This document shows, piece by piece, positions 1 to 4,659 of a stretch of 6,881 nt of DNA. This DNA is from an uncultured Nocardioides sp. (GTDB lineage Bacteria > Actinomycetota > Actinomycetes > Propionibacteriales > Nocardioidaceae), in contig NZ_CAMPGZ010000213.1 of the NCBI RefSeq assembly GCF_946885725.1, positions 1 to 6,881 of the forward strand, read 5' to 3'. The stretch's first letter is position 1; every line of letters starts with the position of its first letter. The position numbers and the translations under genes are program-made. Under the pieces are notes generated by a model, which saw only the letters and a list, made by a program, of their open reading frames with translations, did no database searches and was not told where the DNA came from.

Positions 1-2
1 AC

Positions 3-91
3 GGAGGGGTGCCGGAGTGGCCGATCGGAACCGCCTTGAAAGCGGTCGCTGGCAGTGATGTCAGCCGCGGGTTCGAATCCCGCCCCCTCTG
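3..91 (+). tRNA. tRNA-Ser (anticodon UGA)
   Basis: This is a class II tRNA read by eye. The 7-bp acceptor stem is 3-9 with 84-90 (one G-U pair), followed by discriminator G91. The anticodon stem ACCGC/GCGGT (30-34 with 42-46) encloses a loop with TGA at 37-39. The T arm is GCGGG-TTCGAAT-CCCGC (67-83). The long variable arm before it is diagnostic for serine. It decodes UCA and, by wobble, other UCN codons. No 3' CCA is encoded; CCA would be added post-transcriptionally. A strong hairpin follows at 94-137. Confidence 0.96.
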
Positions 92-93
92 CG

Positions 94-137
94 CGACAGC
101 CGTCCGGCGGTGTCATGACCGCCGGCGCGTGCTGTCG
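94..137 (+). terminator. Extended hairpin after tRNA-Ser(UGA)
   Basis: The outer arms CGACAGC (94-100) and GCTGTCG (131-137) pair perfectly. The inner arms CCGGCGGT (104-111) and ACCGCCGG (118-125) form an 8-bp stem with a 6-nt loop. There is no T-run, so this would be a GC-rich, U-less terminator or a 3' processing structure for the tRNA. It also separates the tRNA from the peptidase gene at 178. Confidence 0.5.
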
Positions 138-177
138 TGGCATGGCGCGCTCGGGGAGTACGCCTGGAAAGGACCAG

Positions 178-930
178 ATGGTACGGCGCCGCATCTTCGC
201 TCTCGGAGGTGGCGGGTTCTCGATGGAGCCCGAGAACCCCGCCCTCGACAACTACCTGCTCGCGCTCGCACGCAGCACCGGCCGCCGGCCCAAGGTGTGC
301 TTCGTGCCGACCGCGAGCGGTGACGCCGTCGACTACATCCGCACGTTCGAGGAGTCGCTCTCGGACCGGGCGGAGACCAGCGTGCTCCGGCTGTTCCACC
401 GCGAGGAGCCGGACCTCCGGTCGTTCGTGCTCGACAAGGACGTGATCTACGTCGGCGGCGGCAGCACCGCGAACCTGCTCGCCGTGTGGCGGCTGCACGG
501 GCTGCCGGAGATCCTCGCCGAGGCGGCCGACCAGGGTGTGGTGCTGGCCGGGATCAGCGCGGGGATGAACTGCTGGTTCGAGGCGTCGGTCACCGACTCG
601 TTCGGCCCCGGGTTGGCCCCGCTGCTCGACGGCCTCGGTCTTGTCCCGGGCTCGTCGTGCCCGCACTACGACGGGGAGGAGCTGCGCGCCGGCACCTACC
701 GGTCGCTGGTGGCGGCAGGCTTCCCCGGCGGGTACGCCGCGGACGACGGCTGCGGCCTGCTGTTCGAGGACGGCGAGCTCACCGACGTGGTCGCGTCGCG
801 GCCGGGCGCGGACGGTTACCGCGTCGAGCTCGTCGACGGCGAGGTGGTCGAGACGCCGCTGGAGGCGACGTACCTCGGGGGCTACCGGACTTACTCGGAG
901 CCGCCGAGCTCCAGCGAGACGCTGTCGTAG
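178..930 (+). CDS. Peptidase E-like serine peptidase (family S51)
   Basis: The 250-residue product has the length and fold signature of the peptidase E / cyanophycinase-like S51 family, a class I glutamine-amidotransferase-like fold. It opens with a beta strand and glycine-rich turn (IFALGGGGFS, 6-15). YVGGGST follows at 91-97. The nucleophile elbow GISAG (125-129) makes Ser127 the likely nucleophile. Asp140 and His163 (in CPHYDGE) are spaced like the rest of the triad in characterised PepE enzymes. Family members are cytoplasmic and cleave Asp-Xaa dipeptides; the exact substrate here is inferred. I chose ATG 178 because AAAGGA (168-173) lies just upstream and conservation begins there. The open frame back to 55 runs into the tRNA. 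The last 40 bp overlap the convergent gene at 891-1250. Cyanophycinase is less likely because the protein is short. Confidence 0.88.
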   Translation: MVRRRIFALGGGGFSMEPENPALDNYLLALARSTGRRPKVCFVPTASGDAVDYIRTFEESLSDRAETSVLRLFHREEPDLRSFVLDKDVIYVGGGSTANLLAVWRLHGLPEILAEAADQGVVLAGISAGMNCWFEASVTDSFGPGLAPLLDGLGLVPGSSCPHYDGEELRAGTYRSLVAAGFPGGYAADDGCGLLFEDGELTDVVASRPGADGYRVELVDGEVVETPLEATYLGGYRTYSEPPSSSETLS

Positions 931-1250
931 ACCAGGTCGTTGAGCTTCTGCCGGTAGCGCTCCAGCGCGGTGACCAGCCGGGTCAGCTCGGCGCGCACGC
1001 TCTCGACGTCCTCGGACTCGAGGACGGCCGGACCCAGGTCGGTGAGCCGCTTGACGAGCGCGGCCCGCTCACGGTGGAGGGACAGCTCGCGGGCCGCCAG
1101 CCAGGCGTCCCCGCCCCTGGTGCTCTCGGGTGCCAGCGCGTCCTTCACCGCGGACATGCGGTGACGCACCAGCCAGCGCCACATGTGTTGCCGACGGGGC
1201 GCGTCGAGCGCCTCCTGGAGCCCTTTGATCGCGTGTTCGAGACCAGTCAT
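891..1250 (-). CDS. Small all-helical hypothetical protein
   Basis: I do not recognise this 119-residue protein. It has no signal peptide or membrane segment. It is rich in charged residues with regularly spaced leucines and should be mostly alpha-helical: helices around 2-17, 20-40, 48-72 and 80-113, the last with coiled-coil character (VRAELTRLVTALERYRQKLNDLVYD). The segment QHMWRWLVRHRM (21-32) is aromatic and basic and could be a binding face. The start ATG (1250-1248) has a near-perfect ribosome-binding site AGGAGG about 7 nt upstream, so this frame is real even though a longer frame runs back to 1799. Its 3' end overlaps the peptidase gene by 40 bp, and its 5' end is divergent from the gene at 1368. 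Confidence 0.75.
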   Translation of the reverse strand: MTGLEHAIKGLQEALDAPRRQHMWRWLVRHRMSAVKDALAPESTRGGDAWLAARELSLHRERAALVKRLTDLGPAVLESEDVESVRAELTRLVTALERYRQKLNDLVYDSVSLELGGSE

Positions 1251-1282
1251 CGCAGGCCTCCTGGGGGAGGGTGGGGATTTCG

Positions 1283-1312
1283 AGTGTGCGCCCAGGGGTC
1301 TCGTTGTGACAA
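1283..1312 (-). promoter_or_regulatory. Possible promoter of the helical-protein gene, with palindrome
   Basis: On the minus strand TTGTCA (1312-1307) is one base off the -35 consensus. An 18-bp spacer separates it from CACACT (1288-1283), a weak -10, giving a short leader before ATG 1250. The -35 lies in the palindrome TTGT-G-ACAA (1304-1312), flanked by CTC and GAG. The same bases read TTGTGA on the plus strand and could serve the divergent gene. This is a visual match only. Confidence 0.25.
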
Positions 1313-1367
1313 GAGCCTCGGTCCGGACATTTGGCCGGTGAGGGGCGCCGCTGGTTCGATTCCAGGC

Positions 1368-1829
1368 ATGACCTCCGACTATCGGCTCGCCGCGCCGTTC
1401 GCCGTCCGGATGCTGGGCGTGCTGGTGGCCGCCGTCGGTGTTCTCGTCGTCGTGGTCGCCCTGCTCGGCGGCGCCCTCGGCTGGCCGCGCGAGGTGCTGT
1501 CGGTGACGGTCGTGCTGGCCGTCGTCGCTGTCCTCGGCGGCGGCGCGCTGCTGGTGCGTCGTACGACGGTCGTCCGGCTCGACGACGAGGGCTACCGCGT
1601 GCGGTTCGTCCGCGGCGTCGGCGTCGCGCAGGGTCGCTGGCGCGACGTCGAGGACGTCGTCGCGACCACCGTGGAGGGCGCGCGCTGCGTGGTGCTGCGC
1701 CGGCGCGACGGCCGCACGACGACGATCCCGGTCGGCATCGTGCAGCACGGCGAGACAGTGTTCATCCAGGACCTGCAGCAGCACCTCAACCGTGGCCACG
1801 GCTACCGACCGCTGCCGAAGCAGGGCTGA
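1368..1829 (+). CDS. Two-TM membrane protein with PH-like domain
   Basis: The 153-residue product begins with two hydrophobic helices, about 13-37 and 43-63, joined by a short turn (GALGWPRE). The basic RR (64-65) should end up on the cytoplasmic side. The rest (66-142) alternates strands and ends in a helix (ETVFIQDLQQHLNR), with a W-R-D-V-x-D-V motif at 91-97. This resembles the short bacterial PH-like domain proteins of actinobacteria, whose function is mostly unknown. ATG 1368 has no good ribosome-binding site. An in-frame GTG at 1338 would add ten residues and lacks one too, so leaderless translation or either start is possible. It is divergent from the gene at 891-1250. Confidence 0.78.
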   Translation: MTSDYRLAAPFAVRMLGVLVAAVGVLVVVVALLGGALGWPREVLSVTVVLAVVAVLGGGALLVRRTTVVRLDDEGYRVRFVRGVGVAQGRWRDVEDVVATTVEGARCVVLRRRDGRTTTIPVGIVQHGETVFIQDLQQHLNRGHGYRPLPKQG

Positions 1830-1839
1830 CCCCCACCGA

Positions 1840-1870
1840 TTGGCTGCTTCCGCCCGCCGACCGGTAGCCT
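1840..1870 (+). promoter_or_regulatory. Possible promoter of tRNA-Ser(GCU)
   Basis: TTGGCT (1840-1845) and TAGCCT (1865-1870) resemble actinobacterial -35 and -10 boxes and lie 14 nt before the tRNA. The 19-bp spacer is longer than ideal. The position right before a stable RNA gene is the best argument for it. Confidence 0.35.
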
Positions 1871-1883
1871 GTCCACGCTGTCG

Positions 1884-1973
1884 GGAGGTGTCGCCTAGTC
1901 CGGTCTATGGCGCCCGCCTGCTAAGCGGGTTGAGGGCAAACCCCTCTCGCGGGTTCAAATCCCGCCACCTCCG
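1884..1973 (+). tRNA. tRNA-Ser (anticodon GCU)
   Basis: The acceptor stem GGAGGTG (1884-1890) pairs fully with CACCTCC (1966-1972), followed by discriminator G1973. The anticodon stem CCCGC/GCGGG (1913-1917 with 1925-1929) encloses a loop with GCT at 1920-1922. A long variable arm follows, then the T arm GCGGG-TTCAAAT-CCCGC (1949-1965). It decodes AGC and AGU. CCA is not encoded. Confidence 0.96.
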
Positions 1974-1983
1974 CCAGTGTCGA

Positions 1984-2014
1984 CGCGGCCTCGCACCTCC
2001 GGTGCGGGGCCGCG
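1984..2014. terminator. Hairpin between tRNA-Ser(GCU) and the phosphoesterase gene
   Basis: Arms 1984-1996 and 2002-2014 form a 13-bp stem with one G-T pair and a 5-nt loop. It lies 10 nt after the tRNA and 2 nt from the stop codon of the convergent phosphoesterase gene, so it could end transcription from both sides. There is no T-run on either strand. Confidence 0.5.
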
Positions 2015-2016
2015 CC

Positions 2017-3651
2017 TCATTCCCGGGGCGCTTCGTCGCGCTCGTCGTCGACCGTGCTCTCGGTCGCGGAGATGTCGTCGAGTGCGAGCGGGGACCACTC
2101 GCCGACCTCGAACGCTCCGGTCGTCCGGATCACCACGGGCTGGACACCCGTCGGCCGCCCGTCCCGGTAGGTCACCAGCGAGACCTCCGCGTCGCGCCGC
2201 AGCTTGCTGCCGATGGCGACGGCGTACGCCGCACCGCCCGTCGTGCCGTTGGTGTAGGTGTAGCCGGTCCGACCGTTCTCGCCCACGACCGGCGTCGGCC
2301 CGACCTGCACGTGCAGGTGGCCGGCGAGCACCAGGTCGACACAGCCCCGCTGCAGCGCGAGCCGGCCGGTGTTCGCGTCGTGCACGAGCATCGTCGAGAT
2401 CCGCTCGCCGTCCGCGTCGGCCTCGCAGGCGAGGTCGGCCAGTCGGGTGCTCTGCTCCTCGAACGACACCTCGCGCTCGTCCCGCCAGCTGCCCAGGCCG
2501 CTGCTGCGCACGTCGGAGGCACCGAGCAGCCGGATGCCCTCCGGGCCATCGACCACCTCGCCGGACAACATGGTGAAGCCGAGCTCGTCGAGACGCTCGA
2601 CCACGAAGTCGCCGTTGTCGTGGTTGCCCGCGATCGCGTAGCGGTCGTCCCAGTCGTCGAACGCCTGGTCCAGCGACTCCAGGCTGAACGACTCCCAGGC
2701 CGACCCCGTCGACGTGTCGTCGCCCGCGTCCATCAGGAACGTCGCACCGCCGGCGTCGGCGATCGCCCGCGCGACCGGGTCCATGCCGACGTTGTCGTGC
2801 CGGTCGCTGACCAGCAGGCCGACGACCTCGCCCTCCTCGGGCTGCCGGAGCTGCTCGGACAGCGCCGGCGCCGCCTCGGCGATCTGCTGGTAGAAGTCGA
2901 GGCTCTTGCGGTAGGTGTCCAGCGCGCTCTCGACCAGGCGCCGGGTGCCGGTCGTCATCAGCCCCGACTCCACCTCGAGCGACGCCGCTTCGGGCGGGAT
3001 GTCCAGGTCGGGCAGCGCCTGCTGCAGCGGCACCCAGGTGTCGGACTCGACCGGCGTCTCCTGGTCGTCCCGCACCACGAGCGCCGCCGACAGCAGCACC
3101 AGCGCGGTCACGCCGGTGACCGCCGTACGCCGTACCGTCCAGGGGTGCGTGAGCTGGCGCCAGCGTGGCCAGCCGACGAGCAGCACGAGAGCCGGCCCGG
3201 CCAGGCCGGCCACGGCGCCGATCACCGCGGAGTCGACCGCGAGGTCGGTCAGGGTGTCGCGGACCTTGGCCACCTGGCCCTCGGGCTGGCTGGCCAGGAA
3301 CGCGTAGCGCTGGATCAGCTCCTCGTAGCTGTCGAGCTCGGTGGCGCCCAGGTCGATGTCCGCGCCCAGCCGCGCGCCCGTCGGCAGCCGGAAGCTCGGG
3401 ATGTAGGGGCCGAGGTCGAGCGTCGCGTAGCCGTCGAACGTCGGCCGCACCACCGCGTCGTGGCCGGCGATCACCGTGCTGCGAGCGCCGGTCGCGAACA
3501 GCGTCACCGCCACGGGGAGCGCGACCAGCAGCCAGGCGGTCAGCAGCACTGCCGTACGGCGGGGCGTCAGGCGCGGCAGTCCGCCCCAAGGACGCAACCG
3601 GTCCCCCGGACGCGGCCCGCCCCGGGGAAGACGGGGACGCGACAGCCGCAT
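2017..3651 (-). CDS. Membrane-anchored calcineurin-like metallophosphoesterase
   Basis: The 544-residue product has a basic N-terminus, then hydrophobic helices at about 33-55, 140-161 and 177-194. The catalytic domain (about 275-510) carries every metal-binding block of the calcineurin-like phosphoesterase family in order: D283-R-H285, G310-D311, GNHD (342-345), H424-D425 and GHLH (444-447). With basic WPRWRQLTHPWTVRR (161-175) as the inside loop, the topology puts residues 56-139 and the whole catalytic domain outside the cell. Family members hydrolyse phosphomono- or diesters using two metal ions; the substrate is unknown, perhaps a cell-envelope or nucleotide compound. The acidic C-terminal tail (525-544) is probably disordered. 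I chose ATG 3651 because the upstream frame (to 3918) lacks the codon bias of the gene. No strong ribosome-binding site is visible. Confidence 0.88.
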   Translation of the reverse strand: MRLSRPRLPRGGPRPGDRLRPWGGLPRLTPRRTAVLLTAWLLVALPVAVTLFATGARSTVIAGHDAVVRPTFDGYATLDLGPYIPSFRLPTGARLGADIDLGATELDSYEELIQRYAFLASQPEGQVAKVRDTLTDLAVDSAVIGAVAGLAGPALVLLVGWPRWRQLTHPWTVRRTAVTGVTALVLLSAALVVRDDQETPVESDTWVPLQQALPDLDIPPEAASLEVESGLMTTGTRRLVESALDTYRKSLDFYQQIAEAAPALSEQLRQPEEGEVVGLLVSDRHDNVGMDPVARAIADAGGATFLMDAGDDTSTGSAWESFSLESLDQAFDDWDDRYAIAGNHDNGDFVVERLDELGFTMLSGEVVDGPEGIRLLGASDVRSSGLGSWRDEREVSFEEQSTRLADLACEADADGERISTMLVHDANTGRLALQRGCVDLVLAGHLHVQVGPTPVVGENGRTGYTYTNGTTGGAAYAVAIGSKLRRDAEVSLVTYRDGRPTGVQPVVIRTTGAFEVGEWSPLALDDISATESTVDDERDEAPRE

Positions 3652-3691
3652 GCCGCCAGGGTAGGGGCGAGGTGGTCGCGCCGGTTCGTTC

Positions 3692-3871
3692 TTCCGGGCT
3701 GCCCGGTTTGCGTCGGTTGCCCCGTGGGCGCCGACGTGGGTGCCGGCGCCGAGCCGACGACTTCGGCATCCGCGGACTTGCGGACTGGCGTGTGTTGCAC
3801 AAGTACGCAACGATGAGGAGGTTCCCGACCAGACGGGCGGGGCCTCTGAAAGTTCCGGTCTGTCCGGTTTG
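3692..3871 (+). repeat. 19-nt near-direct repeat pair
   Basis: The consensus TTCCGGNCTGNCCGGTTTG occurs at 3692-3710 and 3853-3871. The copies differ only at two C/G-to-T positions. Each has CCGG half-sites flanking NCTGN, so each is a partial inverted repeat. They could be two binding sites for one regulator of either divergent gene. Confidence 0.5.
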
Positions 3872-3956
3872 TGGCCCCGAAGCGTGCAACGCGACGCGCT
3901 GGGCCGATTATGAGCCATCGAGTGGCCGTCTGTCTCACGTTCTGATTTTTTGCAGA

Positions 3957-3973
3957 AACGTGCAGTGCACGTT
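3957..3973. promoter_or_regulatory. 17-bp perfect palindrome, candidate operator
   Basis: AACGTGCA-G-TGCACGTT is a perfect inverted repeat with 8-bp arms and a single central base. It lies 106 bp before the repeat-peptide start and upstream of the folded leader. It has the size and symmetry of a site for a dimeric regulator. Which regulator binds is unknown. Confidence 0.5.
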
Positions 3974-3985
3974 CCCGCAGTCGCG

Positions 3986-4064
3986 AGCCACTAGCCGGGT
4001 TCGCTCTCAGTGGCTGACACTAGGGGAAGTGGCGGGAGACCGCCGCGAGCCCCTGGGACTGAGA
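3986..4064 (+). promoter_or_regulatory. Structured 5' leader with two exclusive folds
   Basis: Fold A is a long hairpin. TCTCAGT (4005-4011) pairs with ACTGAGA (4058-4064). Inside it, 4020-4026 pairs with 4050-4056, and GGCGG (4031-4035) pairs with CCGCC (4040-4044) under a GAGA tetraloop. Fold B pairs AGCCACT (3986-3992) with AGTGGCT (4009-4015). The two folds share 4009-4011, so they exclude each other. The ribosome-binding site GAGG (4069-4072) lies 5 nt after fold A. This could be a riboswitch, an attenuator or an mRNA-stabilising element. I do not recognise a known riboswitch class. Confidence 0.45.
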
Positions 4065-4078
4065 ACACGAGGTACGCA

Positions 4079-4366
4079 ATGACGAAGCGCAGCGCAGCGA
4101 AGCTCGCCGCCGGCGCCCTGCTCGTGGCAGGAGCGTTCGGAGGTGTCGCGCCGACGGCCGTCGCCTCCGACACCGGCTGGAACGGCACGCGCGTCTCGAC
4201 CAACTCCGACACCGGTTGGAACGGCACCAAGTCGCTCGACCGGGCCGAGAAGAAGTCGGTCAAGAAGAAGGCCACCAAGAAGAAGGCCGTCAAGAAGGAC
4301 TCCGATACCGGCTGGAACGGCACCCGGCTGGGAACGGACTCGGACACGGGCTGGAACGGCACGTGA
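4079..4366 (+). CDS. Small secreted protein with four SDTGWNGT repeats
   Basis: The 95-residue product starts with a clear Sec signal peptide: basic n-region MTKRSAAK, hydrophobic core 9-24, and the cleavage site TAVA before Ser30. The mature 66-residue chain is two copies of a 21-residue block, SDTGWNGT-R-(V/L)-(S/G)-T-(N/D)-SDTGWNGT (30-50 and 75-95). They are joined by a lysine-rich linker (51-74) with 11 lysines in clusters. Mature N- and C-termini therefore both fall exactly on the octapeptide. It has no cysteine, so no disulfide or lanthionine is possible. The start ATG has GAGG 6 nt upstream and follows a folded leader. A 6C-like RNA lies directly downstream and a PLD/LuxR regulator faces it. 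I know no function. Options are a multi-copy peptide signal precursor, a wall- or polyanion-binding protein, or a RiPP-like precursor; no modifying enzyme is visible nearby. Confidence 0.85.
   Translation: MTKRSAAKLAAGALLVAGAFGGVAPTAVASDTGWNGTRVSTNSDTGWNGTKSLDRAEKKSVKKKATKKKAVKKDSDTGWNGTRLGTDSDTGWNGT
4166..4363 (+). repeat. Four in-frame SDTGWNGT-coding repeats
   Basis: The 24-bp copies lie at 4166-4189, 4205-4228, 4301-4324 and 4340-4363. Within each pair the period is 39 bp; the two pairs are 135 bp apart. The copies differ only at third codon positions (GGC/GGT/GGG, GAC/GAT, TCC/TCG, ACG/ACC), so the peptide is kept while the DNA drifts. Confidence 0.93.
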
Positions 4367-4410
4367 CCGAAACCCGCATCTAGCGGGAGCACACCCACCC
4401 CCACAAATGC

Positions 4411-4576
4411 GATCGACCCACTCCCCCCGGGCTCGACCGCCACAACAGGGCATGAAGACGAGGACGAACGAGTCATCCCCCCGGCAGTTCGCTTCCATCG
4501 CGCCAATCCCCCCGGCCGCGTCTTTCACGCCTCAGCGAGGGCAGTTACGTCAGGGTGACTGCCCTCGCAGTTTTTT
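4411..4576 (+). ncRNA. 6C-like small RNA with three C6 loops
   Basis: 6C RNAs are actinobacterial small RNAs defined by stem-loops with six or more C in the loop, followed by a terminator. Here 4413-4436 folds as TCGA-CCC with loop ACTCCCCCC, closing GGG, a bulged C and TCGA. 4465-4491 folds with outer CGAAC/GTTCG, inner GTC/GGC and loop ATCCCCCC. 4499-4520 folds as CGCG-CC with loop AATCCCCCC, closing GG, a bulged C and CGCG. The terminator follows at 4535-4576. Usual family members have two such loops; the last two here fit best, and the first may be an extra loop or leader. In mycobacteria the C-rich loops pair with G-rich target mRNAs. The 5' end is not visible: the RNA might have its own promoter or be processed from the peptide mRNA, which ends 45 nt upstream. 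Confidence 0.75.
4535..4576 (+). terminator. Intrinsic terminator of the 6C-like RNA
   Basis: GCGAGGGCAGT (4535-4545) pairs perfectly with ACTGCCCTCGC (4558-4568) to give an 11-bp stem with a 12-nt loop, followed by AG and six T (4571-4576). This is the only classical Rho-independent terminator in the window. It would also end any transcript coming from the peptide gene at 4079. Confidence 0.88.
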
Positions 4577-4581
4577 GCCCG

Positions 4582-4616
4582 GTGGTCCGGACGGGTCTCG
4601 GGAGCGTCCGGACCAC
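4582..4616 (-). terminator. Hairpin after the regulator gene
   Basis: GTGGTCCGGACG (4582-4593) pairs perfectly with CGTCCGGACCAC (4605-4616), a 12-bp stem with an 11-nt loop. It lies 43 nt beyond the stop codon of the minus-strand regulator. No T-run follows on either strand, so it would be a U-less terminator, or a barrier between the two convergent transcription units. Confidence 0.5.
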
Positions 4617-4659
4617 TGTGGGTGCCCCTGACCCGCGGCGGGGTGACTGACCGAACCGC

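Larger units (their letters stand above)
3652..4078. other. 427-bp intergenic region with repeats and a folded leader
   Basis: This lies between the divergent starts of the phosphoesterase and the repeat-peptide gene. It is less GC-rich than its surroundings around 3780-3960, including a T6 run at 3946-3951. It contains a 19-nt near-direct repeat (3692-3710 and 3853-3871, 17 of 19 identical), an inverted repeat GTTGC-N8-GCAAC (3794-3811), a 17-bp palindrome (3957-3973) and the structured leader (3986-4064). I found no convincing sigma-70 boxes. A frame 3813-4082 exists but looks non-coding. Confidence 0.6.

Noticed and set aside
55..177. Upstream start of the peptidase inside the tRNA.
   Set aside because: It overlaps a perfect tRNA-Ser and a hairpin, and ATG 178 has a good ribosome-binding site.
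3..1973. Integrated element between the two tRNA-Ser genes.
   Set aside because: No integrase, no direct repeat of a tRNA 3' end, and the genes have the same composition as their surroundings.
1792..3816. Very long plus-strand frame opposite the phosphoesterase.
   Set aside because: It is the mirror of a GC-rich gene on the other strand; the translation has no domain, is Arg/Val/His-rich and runs through the tRNA-Ser(GCU).
3652..3918. N-terminal extension of the phosphoesterase to 3918.
   Set aside because: The extra 89 residues are low-complexity, with codon use unlike the gene, and precede the natural basic start before the first TM helix.
3907..3951. Possible Rho-independent terminator at the T6 run (3946-3951).
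   Set aside because: The only nearby stem, GCCA/TGGC (3913-3925), is 4 bp and 20 nt away from the T-run.
4079..4366. Lanthipeptide or other cysteine-based RiPP precursor.
   Set aside because: The product has no cysteine, has a Sec signal rather than a leader, and no modification enzyme or dedicated transporter is in the window.
4007..4528. Two antisense frames opposite the repeat-peptide gene (4007-4528 and 3991-4506).
   Set aside because: Their repeated V-P-F-Q-P-V-S-E or A-V-P-A-G-V-type pattern is only the reverse reading of the SDTGWNGT repeats, and they would cover the 6C-like RNA as well.
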